DNA from: Streptomyces sp. UNOB3_S3 | GTDB taxonomy: Bacteria; Actinomycetota; Actinomycetes; Streptomycetales; Streptomycetaceae | Direction of reading: 5' to 3' | Assembly: GCF_020740895.1 (NCBI RefSeq) | Contig: NZ_JAILXP010000007.1 | Coordinates: 1-44,491, forward strand | Length of the DNA: 44,491 nt | Shown here: positions 25,521 through 33,098 of the stretch, in pieces | Layout: the number at the start of each line of letters is the position of its first letter | Position numbering within the stretch: the first letter of the stretch is position 1 | Notes under the pieces: model-generated | Database searches by the model: none | Seen by the model: the letters and a program-made list of their open reading frames with translations, nothing else | What the model was told of the DNA's origin: nothing | Position numbers and translations under genes: made by a program

Positions 25521-25523
25521 GGG

Positions 25524-25574
25524 CTCGATCCGGAGTGTGACTCGATCCGGAGCGTGACTCGATCCGGAGTGTGA
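25524..25574. repeat. Three tandem 17-bp repeats
   Basis: The unit CTCGATCCGGAGTGTGA occurs three times head to tail (25524-25540, 25541-25557, 25558-25574). Only one base differs, in the middle copy (AGCGTGA). It begins three bases after the phosphatase stop codon and ends against the terminator stem. Confidence 0.95.
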
Positions 25575-25588
25575 ACGGCGGCGCGGGT

Positions 25589-25628
25589 GCGCCGGGGTGC
25601 GATCCCCGGCGCGTCCGCGCCGTTTTTT
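25589..25628 (+). terminator. Strong intrinsic terminator with U-tract
   Basis: GCGCCGGGG (25589-25597) pairs with CCCCGGCGC (25604-25612) around TGCGAT. The stem can be extended outward (left CGGCGGCGCGG, right CCGCGCCG) and is followed by six T residues (25623-25628). A genuine U-tract is unusual in this GC-rich sequence. It ends the hemL-phosphatase transcript. Confidence 0.88.
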
Positions 25629-25698
25629 ATCCGAATGCACCCGTAAAGACCGGGAAAACAGCGCAACCGTCGTAATCCGCCGTGCCGTCACCCCTAAT

Positions 25699-25714
25699 GT
25701 CCATTTATATGGAC
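25699..25714. promoter_or_regulatory. Palindrome upstream of the NodB-like gene
   Basis: GTCCAT-TTAT-ATGGAC forms 6-bp inverted arms in an AT-rich pocket 40 bases before the chosen start at 25754. It resembles an operator or promoter-proximal protein site. The same bases would encode protein if translation began at the in-frame ATG 25709. Confidence 0.35.
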
Positions 25715-25753
25715 GGCGTATGGTATGGGGCCGCGAGCACGGACGGAGCCGAC

Positions 25754-27166
25754 ATGCGCGAGTTGAGCCGACGCAGCCTGCTCGGACTGGGCGTGAGCCT
25801 GGGCACGGCCACCGCGCTGGGCGCGATGGCCGGCTGCTCGGACGGGCCGTCCGGCACCTCCGGCACGGGCACCCGCCCCAAGGCGCGGGCGAGCGCGGAG
25901 GCGAAGGCCCGGACGCGGCTGATCGGTGACGGCTCCACGGCCGACACCGGGCCGCAGCCCAACCAGCCGGCGAGGCCGGTGCCGCTGGAGCCGGGGGAGA
26001 AGCCGCCGCAGTTCGTGATCTTCTCGTGGGACGGGGCGGGGGAGGTCGGCAACGGTCTCTTCCCCCGCTTCCGCAAGCTCGCCCACGACCACGGCGCCCG
26101 GATGACGTTCTTCCTCTCCGGCATCTATCTGCTGCCGGAGTCCAAGCAGAAGATGTACGAAGGGCCGAACAACGCGCCCGGCGCCTCCGACATCGGCTAC
26201 CTCTCCGACGAGCACATCCGGGCGACCCTGAAGAACCTGCGCGCGGCATGGCTGGAGGGCCATGAGATCGGCACCCACTTCAACGGGCACTTCTGCTCGG
26301 GCCATGGCTCGGTGGCGCACTGGACGCCCGAGGACTGGGAGTCGGAGATCGACCAGGCCGTCTCCTTCGTCACCCGCTGGCGCACCCTCACCGGCTTCAC
26401 CGATCTCGAGCCGCTGCCCTTCGACTACCGCAAGGAGCTCATCGGCGGCCGCACCCCCTGTCTGCTGAACCAGGACGGCCTGCTGCCGACCGCCCGGCGG
26501 CTGGGCTGGCGCTACGACGCGAGCTCCTCGGGCGGGGAGCAGGTGTGGCCCCGCAAGAAGCACGGCCTGTGGGACCTGCCGCTCCAGCAGATGCCCTTCC
26601 CGGGTCACTCCTTCGAGGTCCTGTCCATGGACTACAACATCCTCGCCAACCAGTCGAAGAACACGACGCGGGGCGTGCCCGCCCACTACCCGGGCTGGCG
26701 GCGGCAGGCCGTCGAGTCGTACATCGCCGGATTCGACCGGGCGTACGAGACCAATAGGGCACCCTTCTTCGTCGGCAACCACTTCGAGGAATGGAACGGG
26801 GGGATCTACATGGACGCCGTGGAGGAGGCGTTCAAGTACATGGCGGACGACAAGCGCAAGGACGTCCGGATCGTGTCCTTCCGGCAGTTCGTGGACTGGC
26901 TCGACGTCCAGAGCCCGGCCGTCCTCGACCAGCTGCGCCGGCTCGACGTGGGCGAGAAGTGGCACTCCCGGGCGGGCGGCGGTGGCGGTGGCGGCAGCGG
27001 CAACCGGCCGTGGAACCGGGGCGACACGCCCGCGCCGCGCGGCGAGGCGCCCGTCGGGCCGAAGGCCGGAGAGGTGCCCGTGGGGCCCAAGGGCGGCGAC
27101 GTGCCCACGGCTCCCGCGAGCACCAAGGGACGTGACGACTCCGAGGGGGGTGCGGAAGATCCCTAA
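25754..27166 (+). CDS. NodB-like (polysaccharide deacetylase fold) Tat lipoprotein
   Basis: The product is 470 aa. The N-terminus MRELSRRSLLGLGVSLGTAT carries a twin-arginine SRRSLLG motif and the lipobox AMAGC (Cys about 28), so it is a Tat-exported lipoprotein. The catalytic-like domain has FSWDGAGE (Asp about 93) and HEIGTHFNGHF, with the two His spaced HxxxH as in NodB metal-dependent deacetylases. A Gly-rich linker and a Pro/Lys-rich repeat tail (APVGPKAGEVPVGPKGGDVP) end the protein. The likely substrate is a cell-surface glycan. The GGAG 7 nt before ATG 25754 favours this start over the upstream in-frame ATGs at 25682, 25697 and 25709. Confidence 0.8.
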   Translation: MRELSRRSLLGLGVSLGTATALGAMAGCSDGPSGTSGTGTRPKARASAEAKARTRLIGDGSTADTGPQPNQPARPVPLEPGEKPPQFVIFSWDGAGEVGNGLFPRFRKLAHDHGARMTFFLSGIYLLPESKQKMYEGPNNAPGASDIGYLSDEHIRATLKNLRAAWLEGHEIGTHFNGHFCSGHGSVAHWTPEDWESEIDQAVSFVTRWRTLTGFTDLEPLPFDYRKELIGGRTPCLLNQDGLLPTARRLGWRYDASSSGGEQVWPRKKHGLWDLPLQQMPFPGHSFEVLSMDYNILANQSKNTTRGVPAHYPGWRRQAVESYIAGFDRAYETNRAPFFVGNHFEEWNGGIYMDAVEEAFKYMADDKRKDVRIVSFRQFVDWLDVQSPAVLDQLRRLDVGEKWHSRAGGGGGGGSGNRPWNRGDTPAPRGEAPVGPKAGEVPVGPKGGDVPTAPASTKGRDDSEGGAEDP

Positions 27167-27189
27167 ACTGCCCATGCGAAACTTTTCAC

Positions 27190-27816
27190 ATGAGTGCCCG
27201 CCGCGCCTTTCGACGCCCACTTTCCCGCCGTCGTTCCACCGTGCCGGCCGCTGTCGTCGCCATCGCGGCGGCGCTGACGCTCAGTGCCTGCGGCTCGGGG
27301 GGCAGCTCGGGCGGCGGGGGACAGACCCAGTTCGTCCAGGGCGAGGGCGGCGTGGACGTCGTCAAGGACCGCGGCGGCCGCCGGGCGGCGCCGGACCTGT
27401 CCGGGAAGACCCTCGACGGCAAGGAACTCGACATCGCCGAGGCGTACAAGGGAAAGATCGTCGTCCTTAACGTCTGGGGATCGTGGTGCTCGCCCTGCCG
27501 GGCCGAGGCCAAGAACCTCGTCACCGTCGCCAACGCGTACAAGGACAAGGGCGTGGAGTTCGTCGGCCTCGACACCCGCGACCCCGACCCGGCCCCGGCG
27601 ATCGCCTTCGAGAAGGAGTTCAAGGTTCCCTACCCGAGCCTCTACGACTCCGCCGGCAAGCTCCTGCTGCGCTTCCCCAACGGCAGCCTCAACCCGCAGG
27701 CCATCCCCTCCACGGTCTTCATCGACCGGGACGGGAAGATCGCGGCCCGCGCGCTCAAGGCGCTGAGCGAGGACGACCTGCGCAGGACGCTCGACCCGCT
27801 GGTCGCGGAGAAGTGA
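27190..27816 (+). CDS. TlpA/ResA-like thiol-disulfide oxidoreductase lipoprotein
   Basis: The product is 208 aa. A lipoprotein signal peptide ends in TLSAC (Cys34), followed by a Gly/Ser linker and a thioredoxin fold with the redox pair in NVWGSWCSPCRAE (Cys100, Cys103). The cis-Pro lies in IPSTVFIDRDGKI. In System II cytochrome c maturation this protein reduces apocytochrome CXXCH thiols outside the membrane, receiving electrons from CcdA, which is encoded 4 bases downstream. No ribosome-binding site is evident before ATG 27190, 23 bases after the NodB-like stop. Confidence 0.93.
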   Translation: MSARRAFRRPLSRRRSTVPAAVVAIAAALTLSACGSGGSSGGGGQTQFVQGEGGVDVVKDRGGRRAAPDLSGKTLDGKELDIAEAYKGKIVVLNVWGSWCSPCRAEAKNLVTVANAYKDKGVEFVGLDTRDPDPAPAIAFEKEFKVPYPSLYDSAGKLLLRFPNGSLNPQAIPSTVFIDRDGKIAARALKALSEDDLRRTLDPLVAEK

Positions 27817-27820
27817 CCCC

Positions 27821-28606
27821 GTGACCACCGGGACTCCTGTGCTCACCACGCTCGCCGCCGCCGGCGACGTGAACCAGACGGTGCTCTCCGGAGCGCTGCT
27901 GCTGGCCCTGCCGGTGGCGGTGCTCGGCGGTCTCGTCTCCTTCTTCTCGCCGTGCGTGCTGCCGCTCGTGCCCGGCTACCTCTCCTATGTCACCGGGGTC
28001 GGCGGCGCGGACCTCGCCGATGCCCGGCGGGGCCGGATGCTCGCCGGGTCCTCGCTGTTCGTCCTGGGCTTCTCGGCCGTCTTCGTCTCCACCGGCGCGC
28101 TGTTCGGCTTCTTCGGCAACACGCTGCAGAGCTACAAAGGGACGATCAACCTCGTCCTCGGCGGGTTGACGATCGTGCTCGGCCTGGGCTTCATGGGCGC
28201 CTTCAACCTCTTCGGCCAGCGCGAGTTCCGCTTCCACACCCGGCCCACGATGGGCCTGGCCGGGGCGCCCCTGCTCGGGGTGCTCTTCGGCCTGGGCTGG
28301 ACCCCGTGCATCGGGCCGACGCTGGCGGCCGTGAATTCGCTCGCCATCAACCAGGCCAGCGCCGGCCGCGGCGCGCTGCTCACCGTCGCCTACTGCGCGG
28401 GCCTGGGACTGCCCTTCGTCCTCGCCGCGATCGCCTTCCGGCGGGCGCTCGGCGCCTTCGGCTGGGTCAAGAAGCACTACGTGTGGGTCATGCGCCTCGG
28501 CGGCGGCATGCTCGTCGCCGTCGGCCTGCTCCTGGTCACAGGATTGTGGGACAGCATGGTCCAGGACCTCCAGACGTGGTCGTCGCGCTACACCCCCGGG
28601 ATCTGA
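27821..28606 (+). CDS. ccdA: Cytochrome c biogenesis protein CcdA (thiol electron transporter)
   Basis: The product is 261 aa with six predicted membrane helices. The paired cysteines that shuttle electrons lie in FFSPCVLPLVPGY (about 43-55) and GLGWTPCIGPTL (about 160-170), each in a helix starting with a proline-containing motif, as in CcdA/DsbD-beta. It moves reducing equivalents from cytoplasmic thioredoxin to TlpA/ResA. GTG 27821 is used, with GGAG 10 nt upstream. It is tightly linked to tlpA upstream and resB downstream (3-base gap). Confidence 0.94.
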   Translation: MTTGTPVLTTLAAAGDVNQTVLSGALLLALPVAVLGGLVSFFSPCVLPLVPGYLSYVTGVGGADLADARRGRMLAGSSLFVLGFSAVFVSTGALFGFFGNTLQSYKGTINLVLGGLTIVLGLGFMGAFNLFGQREFRFHTRPTMGLAGAPLLGVLFGLGWTPCIGPTLAAVNSLAINQASAGRGALLTVAYCAGLGLPFVLAAIAFRRALGAFGWVKKHYVWVMRLGGGMLVAVGLLLVTGLWDSMVQDLQTWSSRYTPGI

Positions 28607-28609
28607 TCA

Positions 28610-30418
28610 ATGGCCAAGACCAACGACTCCAGCGGAACCGGCACCGATACCGGTACTGACACCGATACCGGCACCGACACCGCCGTGACGGACGAGGCGG
28701 CGGTGTCGGCCCTGTCCACGGCCCCCGCCGAGGACAAGGCCGGTGACGGCCAGGCGGTGCCCGGCTCCTTCGGCGGCGTCCGCAGGCCCGGCCTCCTCGG
28801 CGCGCTCGCCTGGACCGCCCGGGAGGCCACCGGCTGGGTGCGCTGGGTCTGGCGGCAGCTGACCTCGATGCGGGTCGCGCTGATCCTGCTCTTCCTGCTC
28901 TCCCTGGCCACCATCCCCGGCTCGCTCGTCCCGCAGACCAGCGTCGACGCGCTCAAGGCCCAGCAGTGGAAGGACGACCACGAGACCCTGGCGTCGATCT
29001 ACGACAAGCTGGGGCTCTTCCACGTCTACAGCTCGGTGTGGTTCTCCGCGATCTACATCCTGCTGTTCATCTCGCTGATCGGCTGCATCGTCCCGCGCAC
29101 CTGGCAGTTCGTCGGCCAGCTGCGCGGCCGCCCGCCGGCCGCCCCCCGCAACCTGACCCGGATGCCCGCCCACGCCACCTGGCACACGGACGCGGAGCCC
29201 GAGCAGGTGGTCGCGGCGGCCGAGAGGCTCCTCAAGCGCCGCCGCTTCCGCGTCGAGCGGAACGGAAGCTCCGTCGGCGCCGAGAAGGGCTATCTGCGCG
29301 AGGCCGGCAACCTCCTCTTCCACATCTCCCTGATCGCCCTGCTGGTGGCCTTCGCCTCCGGCCAGCTGTGGAAGTCCGAGGGCGGCAAGCTCGTCGTCGA
29401 GGGCGACGGCTTCTCGAACACCCTCACCCAGTACGACGACTTCAAGTCCGGCTCCCTCTTCCGCCCGGACGACCTCGACAAGTTCAGCTTCTACCTGGAC
29501 AGCTTCTCCGGGTCCTACGAGCGCACCGGCCCCCAGAAGGGCACCCCGCGCGACTACGCGGCCCACATCACCTACTACGAGGGCGCCGACGGCCCGGCCC
29601 GCAAGGCCACCGTCAAGGTGAACGAGCCGCTGGAGACGGGCGGCTCGAAGGTCTACCTCATCGGCCACGGCTACGCCCCGATGGTGACCGTCAAGGACGG
29701 CCAGGGGAACATCGCCTTCCGGGGCCCGATGCCCTCGCTGCCGCTGGACAGCAACGTCACCGAGACCACCGTCGCCAAGGTCGGCGACTACCGGGACAAG
29801 GACGGCAACAAGACCCAGATCGGCTTCAAGGGCAACTTCGTGCCGACCCTGGACCTCAAGACCGGGATGATGGCCTCCCAGTTCCCCGCGCTGGACAACC
29901 CCGCCCTGGTCCTCACCGCCTACACCGGCAGCCTCGGCACCGACTCCGGCGTGCCGCAGAACGTCTACCAGCTCGACGTGACCAAGATGAAGCAGTTCAA
30001 GGAGAAGGACGGCTCGCCCTTCGCCAAGCTGCTCAAGGTCGGCGACACGATGACGCTCCCCGACGGCGGCACGCTGCACTTCGACACCATCAAGGAGTGG
30101 GCCACCTTCCAGGTCTCCCAGAAGCCCGGCAACGAGCTCGCCCTGAGCGGCGCCGTCGCCGCGCTGCTGGGCCTGGCCGGCTCGCTGTTCATCCAGCGCC
30201 GCCGGGTCTGGGTGCGGGCCACGGCCGGCGCCGACGGCCGCACGGTCGTGGAGCTGGCCGGCCTCGGCCGCAGCGAGTCCGCCCGGCTGCCCGAGGAGCT
30301 CGCCTCCCTCGCCGCCGCCCTCCAGCCCGACGCCCCGCCCGCCACGGCCGAATCCGCCGGAGCCGCGGACGAGGCCGCCGAAGACCCCGCCGAACCGTCC
30401 GAAGGAGCGCGCGCGTGA
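28610..30418 (+). CDS. resB: Cytochrome c biogenesis protein ResB
   Basis: The product is 602 aa. The first about 25 residues are a Thr/Asp/Gly low-complexity stretch encoded by DNA repeats. The ResB core follows with membrane helices near MRVALILLFLLSLATIPG, FSAIYILLFISLIGCIV, LLFHISLIALLVAFASG and a late GAVAALLGLAGSLFIQRRRVW. A large external domain lies between helices three and four. ResB with CcsB forms the System II heme transporter/synthetase that attaches heme to cytochromes c outside the membrane. The Ala/Glu-rich tail overlaps ccsB by 4 nt (GTGA). Confidence 0.95.
   Translation: MAKTNDSSGTGTDTGTDTDTGTDTAVTDEAAVSALSTAPAEDKAGDGQAVPGSFGGVRRPGLLGALAWTAREATGWVRWVWRQLTSMRVALILLFLLSLATIPGSLVPQTSVDALKAQQWKDDHETLASIYDKLGLFHVYSSVWFSAIYILLFISLIGCIVPRTWQFVGQLRGRPPAAPRNLTRMPAHATWHTDAEPEQVVAAAERLLKRRRFRVERNGSSVGAEKGYLREAGNLLFHISLIALLVAFASGQLWKSEGGKLVVEGDGFSNTLTQYDDFKSGSLFRPDDLDKFSFYLDSFSGSYERTGPQKGTPRDYAAHITYYEGADGPARKATVKVNEPLETGGSKVYLIGHGYAPMVTVKDGQGNIAFRGPMPSLPLDSNVTETTVAKVGDYRDKDGNKTQIGFKGNFVPTLDLKTGMMASQFPALDNPALVLTAYTGSLGTDSGVPQNVYQLDVTKMKQFKEKDGSPFAKLLKVGDTMTLPDGGTLHFDTIKEWATFQVSQKPGNELALSGAVAALLGLAGSLFIQRRRVWVRATAGADGRTVVELAGLGRSESARLPEELASLAAALQPDAPPATAESAGAADEAAEDPAEPSEGARA
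28634..28682 (+). repeat. Imperfect Thr/Asp/Gly-encoding tandem repeat at the resB 5' end
   Basis: Repeats built from ACCGGCACCGAC/T and ACCGAT units encode the peptide run GTGTDTGTDTDTGTDT. Short in-frame repeats of this sort expand and contract without shifting the frame. The segment precedes the first membrane helix and is probably a disordered cytoplasmic tail. Confidence 0.85.
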
Positions 30419-31500
30419 ATCTCGCCGCCGCAACCAACGAGAACCTGGCCAACATCAGCAATGTGCTGATCTATTCGGCCATGGCCGTCTACACCCTGGC
30501 CTTCCTCGCGCACATCACCGAGTGGGTCTTCGGCAGCCGCAGCACCGTCGGCCGCACCGCCGCCGCGATCACCGCGGAGGCCGCCCGCTCGTCGTCCGTG
30601 ACCGTCACGGTCAAGAAGGCCCAGGGCGGCGGCACGGCCGTCCTGGAGCGCCCCGAGGTCGTCACGCGCGCCGCCCCCGGCAGCCGTGACGTGCCCGACG
30701 GCCCCGGCGCGGCCGGCGGCAGCGAGAAGGGCGACCTGTACGGCCGGATCGCGGTCTCGCTGACGGTGCTGGCCTTCGCGCTCCACGCGGGCGGCGTCCT
30801 CACCCGCGCGCTGTCGGTGCAGCGGGCGCCGTGGGGCAACATGTACGAGTTCTCCACGACCTTCGGCATGACCGCCGTGGCCGTCTACCTCGGCCTGCTC
30901 GTCGCGAAGAAGAACGTCCGCTGGCTGGGCCTGCCGCTGACCACGTCGATCCTCCTCGACCTGGGCCTCGCGGTGTCCGTGCTCTACACCGACAGCGACC
31001 AGCTGGTGCCCGCGCTCCACTCCTACTGGCTGTGGATCCACGTCTCCTGCGCGATCATCTCCGGCGCGGCGCTGTGGGTGGGCGCGACCTCCTCGCTCTT
31101 CTACCTCTTCCGCGACTCCTACGAGGCCAAGCTCGCGGCGGGCCGCGACGCGGACGGCGCCTGGGGCAACGTCCTCTCCCGCCTGCCCTCGGCCGCCACG
31201 CTCGACAAGTTCGCCTACCGCATCAACGCGACCGTCTTCCCGCTGTGGACGTTCACGATCATCGCGGGCGCGATCTGGGCCGAGGCCGCCTGGGGCCGCT
31301 ACTGGGGCTGGGACCCCAAGGAGGTCTGGTCCTTCATCACCTGGGTCGCCTACGCCTGCTACCTCCACGCCCGCGCCACCGCCGGCTGGAAGGGCCGCAA
31401 GGCCGCCTACCTGGCCCTGCTGGCCTTCGCCTGCTACCTCTTCAACTACTACGGCGTGAACATCCTGCTGAGCGGCAAGCACTCGTACGCGGGCGTCTGA
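30415..31500 (+). CDS. ccsB: Cytochrome c biogenesis protein CcsB (CcsA family)
   Basis: The product is 361 aa. GTG 30415 overlaps the resB stop. An N-terminal helix (NVLIYSAMAVYTLAFLAHIT), a hydrophilic loop and at least six further helices are seen. The heme-handling tryptophan-rich WWD-type signature is WGRYWGWDPKEVWSFITW (about 297-314), with flanking histidines (ALHAGG, HSYWLWIHVS). With ResB it carries heme across the membrane and ligates it to apocytochrome c. It is the last gene of tlpA-ccdA-resB-ccsB and is followed by a perfect hairpin. Confidence 0.95.
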   Translation: MNLAAATNENLANISNVLIYSAMAVYTLAFLAHITEWVFGSRSTVGRTAAAITAEAARSSSVTVTVKKAQGGGTAVLERPEVVTRAAPGSRDVPDGPGAAGGSEKGDLYGRIAVSLTVLAFALHAGGVLTRALSVQRAPWGNMYEFSTTFGMTAVAVYLGLLVAKKNVRWLGLPLTTSILLDLGLAVSVLYTDSDQLVPALHSYWLWIHVSCAIISGAALWVGATSSLFYLFRDSYEAKLAAGRDADGAWGNVLSRLPSAATLDKFAYRINATVFPLWTFTIIAGAIWAEAAWGRYWGWDPKEVWSFITWVAYACYLHARATAGWKGRKAAYLALLAFACYLFNYYGVNILLSGKHSYAGV

Positions 31501-31520
31501 TCCACCACAGCGCTGTGTGT

Positions 31521-31558
31521 AAAGGCCCGCTTCCCCCGTCCGGGGGAAGCGGGCCTTT
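31521..31558 (+). terminator. Terminator of the cytochrome c maturation operon
   Basis: AAAGGCCCGCTTCCCCC (31521-31537) is perfectly inverted at 31542-31558 around a GTCC loop, 20 bases after the ccsB stop. Confidence 0.9.
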
Positions 31559-31616
31559 GTGCGAGCGGAGGCCGGTATGCGTCCATAGACTCGAATGCGA
31601 CTAGGGGAGGTGCCGG

Positions 31617-32192
31617 ATGGCGGCTGTACGGGACTCGGCTGAGCTCGACGCGATGTTTGACGAGATCGAGAACCTCAATCTGCCTGCGGACTACCGGGTG
31701 GAGATCATCGAGGGGGAGATCGTCATGAATCCGCAGCGCAAGGTGCATGCCCGGATCATCCAGCTGCTGACCATGTCGTTGGCGGACACGCTCGGCCGGA
31801 ACGCGAACGTTCTCTGGGACGTGCGGGTCGACTTCCCCGGGCATCTCAACGGATTCGCGCCGGATGTGGCGCTCGTGAAGGAGGGTGCCGAAGAGGACGA
31901 CGCCGGTAACCACGATTACCGGGACGTCGAGTTCGTGGCCGAGGTCGTCTCCCGGGGCAGTCGCCGCGCGGATTATGAGGCCAAGCTGAACGTCTATGCC
32001 GTTGCCGGGGTACCCACGTACCTCATTGTCGACCCGAAGTCAGGGCTTGTGCACGTTCACCACGACCCGCGCGAAGGCACGTACATCGACGAGGTCGTCT
32101 ACACCTTCGGCTCCACGTTCACCCTGCCTCACCCGAAGGCCGCCATCGACACGTCCCTCTGGCCCCGCGACCGCCGCGCGCCCCGCGCCTGA
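31617..32192 (+). CDS. Uma2 family (DUF820) putative PD-(D/E)XK nuclease
   Basis: The product is 191 aa. The Uma2 fold is recognisable from YRVEIIEGEIVM at the N-terminus, the PDVALV strand (about 82), and FVAEVVSRGSRRADYEAKLNVYAVAGVPTYLIVDP, which carries the E and xK of the restriction-endonuclease-like core. Such proteins are abundant in Streptomyces and cyanobacteria and their role is unsettled. GGGGAGG lies 6-10 nt upstream of ATG 31617, and a TAGACT -10-like element is at about 31586. Codon use is somewhat less GC-biased than in its neighbours, compatible with a mobile or fast-evolving family. Confidence 0.88.
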   Translation: MAAVRDSAELDAMFDEIENLNLPADYRVEIIEGEIVMNPQRKVHARIIQLLTMSLADTLGRNANVLWDVRVDFPGHLNGFAPDVALVKEGAEEDDAGNHDYRDVEFVAEVVSRGSRRADYEAKLNVYAVAGVPTYLIVDPKSGLVHVHHDPREGTYIDEVVYTFGSTFTLPHPKAAIDTSLWPRDRRAPRA

Positions 32193-32211
32193 CCGTGTTA
32201 GACGTGGACGT

Positions 32212-32733
32212 ATGGAGATCCCCTCCCCCTACGGCGCGTCCGAGAGCAAGGGCGACGTCCACACCCTGCGCTACGAGCTGTCGATCCCGTACCCCGTCGA
32301 CGAGGTGTGGGACGCGATCGCCACGCCCGACGGGCTGCCGACCTGGCTGGCCGTCGCCGATCCGTTCGAGCCGCGCGAGGGCGGGGCGATCACGCTGCGC
32401 TGGCAGAACACGGACGAGCGGGGCCATGCCACGGTGGCCCCGGGGCGGGTGACGGCCTGGGAGCCCAAACGGCTGGTGGAGTACACCGTCGACATCCACG
32501 GGCGGGTCCGCTTCGAGCTGGAGCCCGGGCCGCTGGGCGTCGGCGGGACGCTGCTGCACTTCACCAATGAGCTGGCCGGGCCCGACGACGTGCGCCTGGA
32601 CTGCCTGGCCGGCTGGCACCACCACTTCGAGTACCTGCTGCAGGCCCTCGGCGGGCAGCCCGCCGACTGGTCGCGATGGACGCTCGACCGCTGGCGCGAG
32701 CTGCGCGAGCGGTACCGGGAGGGGCCGGGCTAG
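32212..32733 (+). CDS. SRPBCC/AHSA1-like ligand-binding protein
   Basis: The product is 173 aa with a START/Bet v1-like fold. It opens with LRYELSIPYPVDEVWDAIATPDGLPTWLA, typical of AHSA1-type SRPBCC domains, and ends in a long C-terminal helix (LDCLAGWHHHFEYLLQALGG and following). It probably binds a hydrophobic ligand or acts as a chaperone-like factor; nothing more specific is visible. It begins 19 bases after the Uma2 stop without a clear ribosome-binding site. Its TAG stop shares the palindrome CTAG with the stop of the convergent gene. Confidence 0.85.
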   Translation: MEIPSPYGASESKGDVHTLRYELSIPYPVDEVWDAIATPDGLPTWLAVADPFEPREGGAITLRWQNTDERGHATVAPGRVTAWEPKRLVEYTVDIHGRVRFELEPGPLGVGGTLLHFTNELAGPDDVRLDCLAGWHHHFEYLLQALGGQPADWSRWTLDRWRELRERYREGPG

Positions 32734-33011
32734 CCCTTCGGGCCGTCCTCGTCGGGCCGCAGCGAGCGCAGGAACTCGGGATTGTCGTCCGGCGCCACCC
32801 AGCGCCCCGGCGCCGGGCGGGTACGGGCGCGGGGGCGCCCCGCGACCAGCCAGGCCACCGGGCCCACCAGGACCTCGCCGAAGAGCAGGATGACGAACAC
32901 CCACGCCAGCTTCGGCAGGCCCCGCACCTCGTTCTCGGGCGTGTTGAGGCAGTCGATGAAGGCGTAGATCCACAGTGCCAGGATCAGCAGGAACGGCAGA
33001 TACCTGAGCAT
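32730..33011 (-). CDS. PLDc_N (phospholipase D nuclease N-terminal) domain membrane protein
   Basis: The product is 93 aa with two membrane helices: MLRYLPFLLILALWIYAFID, and LAWVFVILLFGEVLVGPVAW near 36-57. A conserved CLNTPENEVRGLPKL loop joins them. This is the PLDc_N signature found as a stand-alone actinobacterial membrane protein; it has no HKD catalytic motif, so no phospholipase activity is expected. Its stop codon overlaps that of the SRPBCC gene by three bases. It diverges from mqnL across 87 bases. Confidence 0.88.
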   Translation of the reverse strand: MLRYLPFLLILALWIYAFIDCLNTPENEVRGLPKLAWVFVILLFGEVLVGPVAWLVAGRPRARTRPAPGRWVAPDDNPEFLRSLRPDEDGPKG

Positions 33012-33085
33012 GGCGGCGGCCCCCGGGGTGCGGTGCTTCGGGCCGCTTCGCGGCCCCCGTGACGGCTCCAGGGTAGTGCGTGCTC

Positions 33086-33091
33086 GATACT
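33086..33091 (+). promoter_or_regulatory. Possible -10 element giving a leaderless mqnL mRNA
   Basis: GATACT ends 7 nt before the mqnL ATG, the spacing expected when transcription starts at the initiation codon. No ribosome-binding site precedes that ATG. No good -35 is visible. Confidence 0.35.
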
Positions 33092-33098
33092 GGAACGT

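Noticed and set aside
25524-25574. Short repeats considered as a CRISPR array
   Set aside because: The units are directly adjacent with no spacers, and no cas genes are present.
28607-30433. 608-residue minus-strand frame opposite resB
   Set aside because: Antisense shadow of resB; composition is Gly/Val/Arg-rich with no recognisable domain.
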